The position numbers and the translations under genes are program-made. The notes below the pieces were generated by a model, which saw nothing but the letters and a program-made list of their open reading frames with translations, was not told the origin of the DNA and ran no database searches. DNA of 64,000 bases from Pteria penguin (lineage: Eukaryota > Mollusca > Bivalvia > Pterioida > Pteriidae), in assembly GCA_035048485.1 (NCBI GenBank), contig CM068581.1, positions 5,794,430-5,858,429 on the forward strand, in the 5' to 3' direction. Below, piece after piece: positions 33,640-45,061 of the stretch. The stretch's first letter is position 1. Every line of letters starts with the position of its first letter.

Positions 33640-35515
33640 AGACAGCACCTTGCACGATCACCTCATGACCATGTCCGACTTCAAAATTAAAACTGATAAA
33701 TCTGATCTACCAACCATGTATTAGCTTTCAAAACTACATAAAAGTCCATATAAATCACGTTTCCTATCTACTTCTAGCCACTGCTCTACTACGGTACTAT
33801 CGAAACATATTACGTCTGCTCTAACTGCTATAAAAGATCATATTATCAAAAATTGTGATGTCGCATTTCATAATAGTAACATCAATTACTTTTGGTTAAT
33901 TAAAAATTCTTATGAAGTTATAGACAAACTTCATTCACTAAATTTCAAAGCTACTCAAATTTCTGCAATTGATTTTTGATTTTTCTACACTTTCTACATC
34001 TCTGCCTCATGATTTGATTAAAAGCAAGTTGCTGTCTTTTATACAGTGGTGTTTTCACAGAGAATCTAAAACTTACATATGTACTTCCAATAACTCCGGA
34101 TTCTTTTCCAACAAACAATATACTTCATACTGGACTTGCAAGGAATTTTCTCATGAATAACATTTTTGTGCAATTTGATGGCAAGATATATCAACAAATA
34201 GTTGGGATTCTTATGGGTACTAACTGCGCGCCTCTGATAGCAGATTTATTTCTTTATTGTTATGAGAGGGATTTTATGGTTTCTATTCAAAAATCAAAAC
34301 GTTTCCACCTCATTGACAAATTTAATGATACTTGCAGATATCTGGATGACATTGTGGTTTTCGACAACCCTCAATTCGAACAATTTATATCAGAAATATA
34401 TCCATATGAGCTCAAATTGAATAAAGCTACTACTTGAGATAAATCTACACCTTTCTTAGATTTAGATTTAGATTTATATACTAATATTTATGATAAACGT
34501 GGATTTTGGATTTCCTATTGTAAATTTTCCTTACTTGGATGGCGATGTCCCTCGACTCCCATCATATGGTATCTATATATCTCAATTAGTTCGATTTGTC
34601 AGAGGCTGCACCGATGTTTTGGACTTTCATGAACGAAATTTACAAATTACTACTAAACTTTTAACTCAGGGTTACACAAGCTTAGAAAAACATTCGGCAA
34701 ATTCTTCAGATCTTATTTAGAACTTCTATATAAATTTGAAAATATTTCTTTTCAACACTATGTATCCAATGGAATTTCCCATCCTAATTTTTACGGTGAT
34801 CTCGTATATAAACTAAGGAAAGTAAAAGGGTCCGATAACGTTATTTTATCGCGTAATAAAATAGTCAAACGTCTTCTAAGTAGGCAATATGACATTGAGA
34901 TCATCAAAAAGACTATAGGTCTTGTATTTGGCCCCTCTACAGCCTTATATAGACTTTTACTTGAACGTTGCATGCTAACTAACAAGGCGGTGGGGACTAT
35001 ATGATGGGCCTTATTCAAAAATCTTTCAGAGGAGACATGGTTCTGAACCTCGTCCCCTCTGACTGTTAGTCGGGACTCCCACAAATCTAGGGTCTTAGCT
35101 CGCTTTCAGATTGGCAGAGCACGATTTATCATGTTGATGTCGCATATATTTTTATATCATGTGTTTTACAATACCGGACGTGTTTATATTTTTATGACCT
35201 CTCAATATGCGATACCTGTTGACCCTTGTTCTTTACATGGAGGATTATTTATAAATTTTAAAATCTACGTTCTTTGATTGTTCTGCTGTTACGGTGAGTG
35301 GGAAGGTGGGCCCGTAAACCGGTTAACCACACCATTTGTTTGGCTTTTGTCAAATCAAATGACCGTCCTAAGTTGGTATCGTAATTGCACTACAATCAGA
35401 AATTTTTGTAATGTGTTATAAGTGCTAGTATATTATTTATATTCATGTATTGTATAGCTCCATGGTGACTTCTGCCACATAACTGAGCCAGTAACTCTCC
35501 TTTTTTTTCTTTCTA
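33640..35515 (+). mobile_element. PLE group 3 copy, one of the most complete
   Basis: It begins in the fingers with 'SKLHKSPYKSRFLSTSSHCS' and 'INYFWLIKNSYEVIDKLHSL'. After a frameshift come 'FDFSTLSTSLPHDLIKSKLL' and 'SNNSGFFSNKQY', then 'NIFVQFDGKIYQQIVG', 'GTNCAPLIADLFLYCYERDF' and the palm 'CRYLDDIVVFDNPQFEQFI'. Next are an in-frame stop after 'LNKATT', 'PFLDLDLDLYTNIYDKR', and the C-terminal half ending near 'LTNKAVGTI' (about 35,003). The UTR runs to 'gagccagtaactctcc' (about 35,500). Lesions are a frameshift near 33,975, stops near 34,140 and 34,436, and a small deletion near 34,675. Confidence 0.82.
34153..34720 (+). pseudogene. group 3 RT palm region
   Basis: Two frames (34,153-34,437 and 34,490-34,720) hold the RT core with intact YLDD and 'GILMGTNCAPLIAD'. 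The most common form elsewhere is 'GIPMGTN', so the Pro is changed to Leu here. After the stop at 34,438 the second frame resumes with 'FGFPIVNFPYLDGDVPRLPS' and continues to the deletion near 34,675. Confidence 0.72.
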
Positions 35516-35524
35516 ACTGCGTGT

Positions 35525-35775
35525 CCTTTTATTTTGATGTTTTTTTTTTCTTTACGGTGAGTTGAAAGGTGAGCACTCGTAAACCAGCTAAACACACCTT
35601 AACGTTTGTTACCTCAATTGTCTGTCCAAAGTCGGTTTCGTAACGGCAGTAAGATCGAAAATCTTGTAATGTTTTCTGTTTATTTGATTATTACCATGTT
35701 TTATGTGCATATCCTTAGTGATTTGTGTCCTACAATGTGGTCAGATGTCTTCTGTCCTCTCTTTTCTAATGTTTC
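35525..35775 (+). mobile_element. PLE group 3 3' UTR fragment
   Basis: The order 'gtaaaccagctaaacacac', 'gtccaaagtcggtttcg', 'gtgcatatccttagtgatt' and 'cagatgtcttctgtcctc' matches other group 3 ends. It directly abuts the preceding group 3 copy. Confidence 0.65.
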
Positions 35776-35780
35776 GGTTA

Positions 35781-36010
35781 GGGAGCAACCATTTGATTTT
35801 TAGGGGAGGGGTGGGGGAGGAAGACTTTGCAAAAAAATAGCCGGGCACAAATTTTGGGGAAAAAATAATCCGGCCCTTCGCTGACAAAAAAAAAAATAAT
35901 TATAATAAATAAATAAAATGAATAACAATAAATAAATAATCCGGCTCTGAAAGCTGGCAAAAAAAATATTCAGACTAGTGAAAGTCTTCCAAAATCAAAT
36001 GGTTGCTCCC
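35781..36010. mobile_element. PIF/Harbinger-like MITE
   Basis: A 230-bp segment with perfect 20-bp terminal inverted repeats: 'gggagcaaccatttgatttt' at the left end and its reverse complement at the right end (35,991-36,010). The trinucleotide 'tta' flanks both ends (35,778-35,780 and 36,011-36,013). A TTA target duplication and G-rich termini fit PIF/Harbinger non-autonomous elements. The interior is A-rich and non-coding. Confidence 0.8.
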
Positions 36011-36194
36011 TTATAATAAGGGAAGGTTAATAATATGTAAAGGCCATAAAAATAATAGGTTGAGAAATTCTGGTGTATTGTTCTTAAAAATAGACAGTGA
36101 GTTGAGGCGATTAGTCTGGTGTACTGGATTTTAAAATTAGACAAGGAGTTAAAGAAGGTTAATCAAATAATAAGTTATAGACTAAAAATCGAAG

Positions 36195-37660
36195 AAGTAC
36201 CGAAGGGTAAACCATGTCTCATACATGTAGTCCATGAAATGAAAGAACAATATCGTGTATAGTGTCATATTCAGACAAATGCGAACCCCAATAAAATCGA
36301 GGTGAGACTACATGTAGGTGCCCAGGAGGAATAAGGATACTCTAGTTGCATGCAACAACCGTCGCAAAAAAACCTGCATCAACTTTTCAAGTCGAGGAAG
36401 TACATACATAAATAAGCACGTATTAAAACGTGAAGGAGACAAGAACACGAAGTCAAATTTTCCAGTGTCAGAAATGCACGTATATATTAACATTCTTCAA
36501 AAAGTAATCTGAAATTGCATTAGATCCCTATATCGACTATAGAACTTCTTCATTGACAACTTCAAATGTTCCTCATATCCCTGTGAGAGTACTTTCGTGG
36601 TAAGGAGTCTCGCTCTCCGGAAGAAATTTTCGTATTTAGGACATGCTCTGGCATAGCGTATAAGTTGTGAAATGCCATATGCTTGAGAGGAAAGTATGTT
36701 GCTACTCAGAAAAGGGAAGTTGGTAATAATGAAATTGAAATCGTCACGTTTGTCATTGAGAGAGGTTTCTTATGAACCATCGTCACGTCACTAATTGATA
36801 GTCCTGAGTATATCGAGGTATGAAGCAGAATATATGCTCTCTGTTGTGTCTTTTATCTCAAGTTCCTTTGGATATATGATGTTGATGTGATCCCTAAATA
36901 CAGGGTTGTTAATGGACAAGAGGACATCGATGTATCTGAATGCAAAGTTCAACCGAGATGCTAATTGTTTATTACCTTCAGAGAGCAGAGACTGTTGAAT
37001 TCTGCTTCGTAAGAGTACAAAAATATGTCGGCCAGAAGAGGCGCGCAATTAGTACCCATCGGAATGCAACAATCTTTTGGAATACTTTCCTAACGAAATA
37101 TCACAAAAATATCTATAAGAAATTCTAACGTTTGGATGAATTCTTTTTCTGTATACTTGCTGTTGGAATCAGATTGTTCCTTCACAAAATATGAGTCGTT
37201 GTGGCCTAAAACGAGATACTTTTACCTGCGACTTCATTTTTTTTTTTTTTTTTTTTGTTAATAATGATTAGTAATTTCTGAATAATTGATGTTATTTTTT
37301 CTTAGGTTTTTGATTGATTGATTGATTGATTTTTGTTTAACGTCACACCACGAATATTTCACGTATATGGTGACGGCATCTGCCTGATGCAGGGCATACA
37401 AATTTTGACCTTTGCAACGGACCCACCCGAAGCAGTGAGGGATCTTTAATGAGCCATGCATACCATGACACGGGGCCTCGGATTTTACTGTCTCATCCGA
37501 AAGACAGGACACCGGCATGACCAGAGCGGGACTCGAACCCCGGCTTCCCGATCAGGAGTCCAGCGCGATACCACTAGGCCACGCCGGCTCTCTCTTAGGT
37601 TTTTGATGAGGAATGGTTGTATAAAGTTTCGAAATGTCAAAAGATTTGATGCTAATGTAG
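36195..37660 (-). mobile_element. PLE group 2 copy, interrupted by a SINE
   Basis: The terminus ('cccttcggtacttcttcg') is at about 36,190-36,208 and the conserved 3' block at about 36,300-36,360. The C-terminal tail begins near 36,520. The coding part includes 'ARACPKYENF', 'YDKRDDFNFIIT'-type sequence and the frame 36,791-37,048 with 'LNFAFRYIDVLLSINNPVFR' (palm changed to YIDV) and 'KELEIKDTTESIYSASYLDI'. 'NCAPL' is near 37,050. Upstream, at 37,301-37,607, a SINE with its TSD splits the frame; the PLE resumes at 'gaggaatggttg' and ends near 37,657. Confidence 0.8.
37315..37593 (-). mobile_element. tRNA-derived SINE with 14-bp TSD
   Basis: Read on the minus strand, the head has an A box-like 'tggcctagtggtatcgc' (37,566-37,582) and a B box 'ggttcgagtccc' (37,528-37,539). 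A body with 'aagatccctcactgcttcg' follows, and a tail of AATC repeats ends near 37,315. The 14 bp 'cttaggtttttgat' flank both ends (37,301-37,314 and 37,594-37,607). It lies inside a PLE, so it inserted later. The body resembles bivalve SINEs from memory; the family name is not assigned. Confidence 0.88.
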
Positions 37661-37664
37661 AAAA

Positions 37665-38280
37665 AAAATAGACAATGTGTATAGGAAAAGTTATTCAGAT
37701 GTATCGTTATAAAAACAAAGAGTTGAGAATATTAAACTGGTGTTCAGGCTATGAAAACAGAAAACTCACTACTTCTACTGTAGTATAATTCGTTTGAGAG
37801 GAATAAACATTCAATCTTGTTCTTAATGGGAGTTGTCATTCTTTTCCTTGCAAGTTGTTTTACCTCGCTAGTTTTAAAGGAACGCATAATTGATCATGTG
37901 GAGGTGCATGTTATTAGATTAGATAAAACGTAAAACATCTTGATAAAGTGCATTCTACTCCATTGATGATTAAGATACTTTCCCACATCTATAACATGTA
38001 ATAACAAATTTAATAAGAAGTATTAGGAGATTGATCGGAAATGGATTGAATATATAATAAGTGCTAGTCAAACTTTATGTCAAGTTCTGAGCCGGTTTCG
38101 AGTTGTTGTCGGAAACGCCTACGACATTTTGTTTTCAAAGATTTCACGCATAGGTATACAATTTAGAAGCGCAATACAGCAGTAGATCATCCCTTAAAAA
38201 TTTCACGCGCAATATGACAAAGTAATATACGCCACACTGCGGAAGATTAAAATCAAACTGAACGACGTAGTAGTGTGATG
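37665..38280. other. No identified feature
   Basis: AT-rich; no reading frame or repeat recognised. Confidence 0.4.
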
Positions 38281-38282
38281 CT

Positions 38283-38952
38283 TGTATAATATATATAAAA
38301 GAGAACACTGAAGACATCTGGCAAAGCTGTATGACAAAATCACCAAGGACATGCACACAAAACATGATAATAGGAGAATATACACGGTAAAAAGACAAAT
38401 ATTGTGCTGCGGTTACGATACCGACTTAGGACGATCAATTGAAGTAACAAACGTCACTTAATTGGTGTGGTTAACCGGTTTACGGGCGTCCACCTTCCCA
38501 CTCACCGCAAAAGCAGCACAATCAAAGGACACAGATTTAAAAATTTATAAATAATCATCAAAAGAAAGAACAAGGATTAACAGGTTTCTCAAAAAGAGAG
38601 GTCATAAACATTTCATTAGACAAGAAACGATTATAGAATAATATAATATCAAAAATATGTAAGGCGACATCAACATAAACCGTGCTCTGCCCGTCTATAG
38701 CCGAGCCCAGATCCTTGATCAATAAGAGTCCCGACTAACAGTCAAAGAGGACGAGGATCAGGACCTTGTCTCCTCTGAAAAGGTTTGGACAAGGCCCATT
38801 ATAGAGTCCCTACCGCCCTGTTAGTCTGATTGCAACGATCAAGCAAAGGTCTGCATTGGGTTGTAGAGGAAACTTATACAAGAACTATGGTCTTAGCGAT
38901 GATCTCGGGGTCATACGATCGATGACGAAGGCGTTTAATAATTTTAGAAATA
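38283..38952 (-). mobile_element. PLE group 3 3' end and UTR
   Basis: Minus strand: a short coding tail ('KLLNAFVIDRMTPRSS', about 38,950-38,890), then 'ctaacagggcggtaggg', 'ctgactgttagtcgggac', 'gtaaaccggttaaccaca', 'gtcctaagtcggtatcg' and the terminus 'cagatgtcttcagtgttc' at about 38,300. 5'-truncated. Confidence 0.75.
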
Positions 38953-39539
38953 CACATTCCTCAGTAAAAAATGCAAAGTTATTTTGAAATATTTCATATT
39001 TTTCAAACATGTATCCACCGAAGCTGCCCATGAAACTTGATTTCCTGTACCCTCTGTTCCAACAACAGTGATGTTTATGTAATGAGGTTTTAGCATTAAG
39101 TGCACCATAAAATTCCAGATGGATTTTACGCAATCAAGTACATGTATGTATGATTCAGGAATTGAACCCTCATTTATTTATTCCTAATCCAAACGAAGAA
39201 TACTTCAAACGGTTGAAGTCAATTAGTCAAACCGTGATGAAAAAATAAGCAAATATAGGTGTGTTGATTTAAATGACCACAATTTTAGAGATTTTCACAA
39301 AATCAGATCTTCTAATTTACCATACTCTTGAAATCGACGCTCATTCGACACTGACCGTAGTATTTACCTTCACCCCTGTAGCAAACCAGCAATGAAACTT
39401 ATCGGTAAGAATGATAAACTTGGCATTTTGGATTTCTAATTGTAAATTTCCCTCGAGCGACTATCCTAGACTCTAATTACATATTTGGATTTGCTTTACA
39501 CTGCACTTCGAATTTTGGATTTCAAGTGTAAAAAAACTT
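38953..39539. other. Mostly unassigned, with one group 3 scrap
   Basis: Around 39,425-39,450 'ttttggatttctaattgtaa' echoes 'FWISYCKF' of group 3. The rest is not recognised. Confidence 0.35.
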
Positions 39540-39965
39540 TTATAACCTCTCGTTTTGAGAAACCTGTTGATCCTTGTTCTGAAAGATCATTGATTAATTT
39601 TTAAATGTGTGTCCTTTGAATGGGCTGCTTTTGCGGTGAGTGGGAAGATGGGCGCCCGTAAACCGGTTAACCACACCAATTGAGTGACGGCTGTTACTTT
39701 AAATGACAATCCTAAGTCGGCATCGTAACCACAACACAATCAAATATTTTTGTAATTTTTTCCGTGTATATTTTGCTATTATCATGTTCTGTGTGCATGT
39801 CCTTGGTGATCTGTGTCATACAGCTTTGTCAAATGTCTTCTGTTTTCTCTTCTACACAAATACACCTACATATTACTTTCGAACTTAGAGAGGGCTATAG
39901 ATACCATAAACATGGTAAAACTTTAAGAAAAAAATTATAGATTGAATTCAGATCTCTTATTTAAT
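39540..39965 (+). mobile_element. PLE group 3 UTR plus RT scrap
   Basis: UTR blocks ('gaaacctgttgatccttg', 'gtaaaccggttaaccaca', 'cctaagtcggcatcg', 'tgtgcatgtccttggtg') end at 'tcaaatgtcttctgttttc' near 39,850. A 70-bp scrap follows, reading 'GYRYHKHGKTLRKKL', the group 3 C-terminal motif. The near-complete group 2 copy starts right after. Confidence 0.7.
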
Positions 39966-39974
39966 TCAGAAAAC

Positions 39975-41905
39975 TAACATACTAGAGTATGCCAGACGTT
40001 GGACTAAAAGAGAAAAAGATGAATTAGACAGTCTTTCTGAATGGCTGAAGTCGATCAGAAGTCTGCTAAAGAAAAGAATTAGAAGACTATTTCAGGTTGT
40101 CAAGAACAAACATTGTTCTATATTTCGTGACTCCAGTGTCGTTAGAGAACTTTCTCAACTTCACGAAAATTTCATTATTGTTCTTGCTGACAAGGCAGCT
40201 AACAATTACACATTTGTATGTAAGGCATACTATATTAAATGTCTTATAGAAAAGCTTGGTCTTCATTCAACACCTGGTAATCCAACTTATACAGTTACAA
40301 ACCTGTCTCCTTCAGAGATATTGAATAATCACAAATTAGTTCAACTTTTATTCGTTATTACTACAAATGAATCTGATCTCGAGCTACCATACCGTTTTTG
40401 GATTCCAAAGATACATAAAAGGCCATATAAGCATCGATTTAAAGCTGGATCTTCCAAGTGTTCCACCAAGCCTCTTTCCATGTTACTCACCAAAATTCTA
40501 ACAGAAATCAAATAAGGTCTACAGAAATACTGCTCTACTGCTTACTCGAGAAGCGGAATCAATCAGATGTGGATCCTAAAAAATTCCAAGGAACTTCTAG
40601 AGCACTTTAAATCTCCTATTTTCAATAATGTCATTAGCATCAAATCTTTTGACTTTTCAACTCTAAATACAACCATTCCTCATCAAAAACTAAAGAACAG
40701 AATAACATCAATTATTCAAAACGCCTTCTTTAACAAAAAGGAGTTCGCAGATGTAAATATCTCGTTTTAGGCCACAACGACACATATTTTGTAAAGAAGC
40801 AGTCTGATTCCGGCAGCAAGTATACAGAAAAAGAGATTATCTAAATGTTAGAATTTCTTAAAGATAATATTTTTGTGATATTTGGTGGGAAAGTGTTCCA
40901 ACAGATTGTTGGCATTCCTATGGGTGCTAATTGCGCGCCTCTTCTGACCGACAAATTTTTGTACTCTTACAAGGCAGAATTTATACAGTCTCTGCCCTAT
41001 AAAGGCAATAAACAATTAGCATCTCGGTTCAACTTTACATACAGATACATTGATGATGTTTTGTCGATTAACAACCCTGTATTTAAGGATCACCTGAACA
41101 TCATATAAACTCGAGATAAAAGATACTACAGAGAGCGCATCTTCTGCTTCATACCTCGTTATACTGCTATCAATTAGTGACGATAGTTCATTAGTAACCT
41201 CTTTCCATGACAAACGAGACGATTTCAATTTTATTATTACCAACTTCCCTTTTCTGAGTAGCAACATACTTTCCCCTCCTGCAAATGGCGTCTTCATTTC
41301 ACAACTTATACGCTATGCCAGAGCATGCTCTAAATACGAAAATTTCGTCCTGAGAGCGAAGCTTCTTGCCACGAAACTACTCTTACAAGGATATATAAAG
41401 GAACGTTTGAAATTGCCACTGAGGAAGTTCTATGGTCGTTTAAGGGATCTATTGCACTTTCAGATTCCTCTTTCAAGGATGTTAACCGATATTTTGGGAC
41501 CTGACCATACTAAATAACCATCTTAACTTTTTGACTATATTTGATTTGACATAATACATGTATACATGTATATTCAGATACTTGTTCACCTTCGTTTCTG
41601 ACACCGGGAATTTCAGACAGCATTTCTTGCCTTGAGTGGGAAATTTGACTTCGTGTTCCTGTCTCCTTCGTATGTTCATGCCTGTATATTTATATATTTA
41701 CCTCCTCGATTTGAAAGGTTATTGCAGGACTTTTGCGACGGGTGTTGCATGCAACCAGGGGACTCTTACTCCTCCCGGGCACCTGGTCTCACCTCGATTT
41801 GATTGAGGTTCGCATTTGTCTGAATATGACACTAAACACGATATTGTCTCCTTTATTCAATGGACTATGAGATATGGTTTATCCTTCGGTACTTCTTTTT
41901 TTTCT
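39975..41905 (+). mobile_element. PLE group 2 copy, best preserved
   Basis: In order: 'EYARRWTKREKDELDSLSEW' (about 39,987), 'VLADKAANNYTFVCKAYY' (about 40,180-40,235), 'PGNPTYTVTNLSPSEIL', 'FWIPKIHKRPYKHRFKAGSS' (about 40,395-40,455), 'YSRSGINQMWILKNSKELLE', 'SFDFSTLNTTIPHQKLKNRI', 'FVIFGGKVFQQIVGIPMGAN' (about 40,870-40,930), 'FTYRYIDDVLSINNPVFKDH' (about 41,034-41,095), 'HDKRDDFNFIITNFPF' and a C-terminal tail ending 'RMLTDILGPDHTK' (stop at 41,514-41,516). Lesions are a stop after 'TEIK' (40,513), a frameshift near 40,755, a stop near 40,842 and a deletion near 41,105. The UTR carries the conserved 3' block (about 41,735-41,795) and ends near 'ggtacttcttttttttc' at 41,905. Confidence 0.85.
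40321..41514 (+). pseudogene. group 2 RT fingers, palm and thumb
   Basis: This is the RT core of the copy above. PKIHK fingers, GIPMGAN and YIDD palm motifs are intact, so the enzyme was functional when it inserted. 'LTDKFLYSYKAEF' shows an Ala-to-Thr and Ile-to-Lys change against 'LADIFLYSYEAEF' in other copies. At least four lesions divide the frame. Classification as PLE rests on the PKxHK finger motif and the overall order; a DIRS- or group-II-related RT is less likely. Confidence 0.72.
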
Positions 41906-41924
41906 TTACTTTTAGCCATATGTG

Positions 41925-42540
41925 TCCAGCAGATTCTATCATCCCAATATCTACGATGACATGATATACAAACAAAGGTTCCGATAATTTCATTTCAACA
42001 GGTTCAAACAGTTAATCGCCTTGGATATAAATAGTTTGACCTTAAGGTCATTACAAAGACCGTAATTCTTGTATTGTGTACCTCAAAAGCCTTACGCGTC
42101 CTTTTCCTGAATAACAGGTTTAGACGGGCATTAACCAAAGCTGTTCATCTTTATTCGCCTGTAGACGGACCGATTACAGCTGTATCATGTTGATCTCGCT
42201 TTATATTTTTAATATTAAAGCTTAATTCCATAATACTATTCACGTTTATATTTTTATAATATCTCAAGTCATTCTTCTCTATATGGAGGATTATTTATAA
42301 GTATTCAAATATGTGTTCTTTCACTGCACTGTTATTGTTTGTATTGAGATGTGCCCGGTAATTCATGCACACTGTGTAACGATTGCCATATTGTTTGGCC
42401 GGCCTTAGTCGGTATCGCAATTGCATTGCAATCGAAAATGTTTGTGTTTTTATGTTTCCATGTCCTTTGTTTTGTTTGTTCTGAGTGTTGAATGTCCACG
42501 TTTTTGTCATACAAGTAAAGCAAATGTCTTCATATTCTTT
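41925..42540 (+). mobile_element. PLE group 3 3' end and UTR, decayed
   Basis: 'CPADSIIPISTM' (about 41,930) matches the 'YPAEYF' block of the copy at 32,235. Group 3 C-terminal pieces follow ('acaaagaccgtaattcttg', 'gtgtacctcaaaagcctta'), then UTR blocks ('ggaggattatttataagta', 'cttagtcggtatcgc') and 'acaagtaaagcaaatgtc' near 42,515. Confidence 0.6.
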
Positions 42541-44585
42541 CTGTTATGAAAGAAATGGAATAAGTTCATACAATACATTACTACAGCGAAGAACATCCTT
42601 GGATCAATATAAATTTTCTTGTAAACAAATCTTCGTTTACGCTTCACCTTTGAAAGAAAAATTGATGTGTGTATATATGTTATGGAAGGTAAACACTGCT
42701 GTTATATTTCTGATGTTGCGTACAGTTGTATTGTATCAATCCCCACTCAAATGGGTATACCTGTATCTCTTTCTTCATAACTTTAATAATGTTGTGCCAA
42801 TATACGTTAATGTATCTTAAAGAATTTATCAAACATGATTATACAAAATATAATAGTATGGTTAGTTATTCATTCCTTTAGACAATAAATTTTCTTCTTA
42901 GCACCCTAGGTAAAAGTATTTACCATTTCTATGCCAATGTGTTGTTGAAGCTTTTTCATCTGTAATCGCCCACAACGCTCGTCATGATCCCGCATTGTTT
43001 TATCTCAGCCATGTAATTTCTTACGATGTGAATTGTGTTTCCAGGTGTTCCACAACCTGAGACTGAGACTGGCAAACAAAACATTTCAGCTCACATAACA
43101 ACAAGTATATTGATTTGATTAATATGCATTAAAGAAAACTCCGATATTTCTTTTGCGGAGCACATTTTGCATAGCATTCTGATGAACTGTGTTTAAGAGA
43201 AATCTTTTCAAATACTACTCTACCGTTGTTTTACAAAAGACACACATATATCATAGGTATCCATGCCTTCTGTCATCATACAAAAACTACTTGACACTTA
43301 TAGCTTAAAACTACGGCAGGAGTTTTTTTTTCAAATGAAGCTGTTTCATATTATCTATACAAGAAAAGTAATTTATCAACTGAATAATAACAGAAATCTC
43401 CCTAAACCTAATAAGTAGTATTGTGAAAGTACCAATTAGAAATCAAGTACTTTTAAACATGAATTGTAATTTTGATGTTCTCGTCAAGAATGCCAATGTT
43501 TCCTGGAGACTTAATTATTTTTCGTAGAAGTAGTTTTCTATTTAGTTATGAGAGGTTAAAGTAAAAGTAATTAGCGTGTAAGAAACACTTCTATGAGAAC
43601 ACAACTCCAATTACGAAATAAATCACTTTATTTAAGCTTTATTGATATTTAAATTCCCTTTCAATGATAATGTAGTAGGTATATGATACCTCCAGTTACC
43701 AGGAATAAAATGATTTTATTACTAATAAATTTGACTCATGTTTACTCGAACACTGATATCAAGAATTTCCTTTAACTCAAACTAGTATTAAAGTCCCGAC
43801 TTTTGAAGATAGAAATGCATCCCTAATTCGAACTCCGCTTTCCGTGATTACATGATTCCTTCAAATTCCATTTATCGAAAGTCGACTGTATCTCATTTCT
43901 TGAAAACATAAGTATCTCAAACGGATGCATTATACATCAGTTTCATGGAGAAAACTTTCAGCATCCCCCTTCTCTAATGATGTTTTTATAGAAAACCGTA
44001 TCAAGACAGACTCACTTTATATAAGAATTTCCCACTGAGAGATTATCTATGACAAAATTTTTCCTTTTTATAGAAAATCTCCACCTGGAAGATTTTGTTG
44101 AAAGTAAATATGCTCCCTTACTTTCGCAGCTATTGTTTTATGTTACAGCAAATTTTGCTTAAAAAATTTAGGTATAAATTTGCATCTGTAGAGTCGAAAG
44201 AAGTTGATAAAAACGTAATAAAAGTCAATTTGTATTTCAATCATTATTATAGTTTATTCTATTAAAATTTTCATTTTCATAATTTTATCTATATATGATC
44301 TGTTGTGTTTCCCATTTGAAGTGTCCGTTGTTAACCTGAGCTATTCATTTATGTATTTTGTTTGGTTTTTTAGATCTACACTGTTGTTATGTTGGTATTT
44401 TACTTCTATGATATACCACCTCTCTGTGGTCTTTATGTTGGTATTGTACTCTAACAATTCTGACTATCTATGATAGAGCACATAGAATCAAATGAAGAGG
44501 ATCTTGTCATTCGTTCTTCTTATTGTTAGTGGTGTATAAATGTGTACTGCGGGTCTTTTTTGTGTTCATATCACATCGAAGTTTA
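42541..44585. other. No identified feature (2 kb)
   Basis: AT-rich. A 111-codon plus frame at 42,485-42,820 starts inside the preceding UTR and resembles no known protein. No tandem repeats or TIRs noticed. It is the longest stretch in the window without identified repeat debris. Confidence 0.4.
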
Positions 44586-44589
44586 TGAT

Positions 44590-45025
44590 ATCTATAATTC
44601 TATGCATGAAAATCCAAAACTCCAAAATGTTAGTGCAGGGTCTAACGAACCGAACAAATTGACTAATATAAATACCATATGATGGGAGTCTGGGGACATC
44701 ACTATGTAGATAATTTATAATTATCATATTGTTTGAGGAAAATCCAGATGTATCTGAATTACAGAGGTATGATTTAGTTTCCCCGTTGAAACGTCAATGT
44801 ATGAGAGAATGCCTTGATTTTGATCAAGTCATAAGGAGAGCGGTATATAGTGTCGAAAAACAAAAGTAAAAACTTGATAAGCTTCCTACTTTCTCAAACG
44901 GAATTTTTCAATGACCAGAAGTACATGAATTGATGTTACTATTTTTAAAAACAATTCACATTACAATATTAAATAACATGGTCTTTAACCAAATGGAAGT
45001 AATGTGTTTCAAATGTTGTAGGACA
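44590..45025 (-). mobile_element. PLE group 3 internal-deletion fragment
   Basis: The minus strand shows a block near 45,020-44,935 equivalent to 26,040-25,985 in the copy at 24,900. Then come 'FSTLYTALLMT' and 'SDTSGFSSNNMI' (about 44,745), followed directly by 'SDVPRLPSYGIYISQFV' (about 44,690). The palm between them is missing. It borders the 45-bp minisatellite. Confidence 0.7.
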
Positions 45026-45061
45026 ATGAAAAGAATAGTGATTTATTTCGACTTAGAGGTA

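Noticed and set aside
42485..42820. 111-codon plus-strand gene
   Set aside because: Starts within a PLE UTR; hydrophobic, low-complexity composition; no family resemblance.
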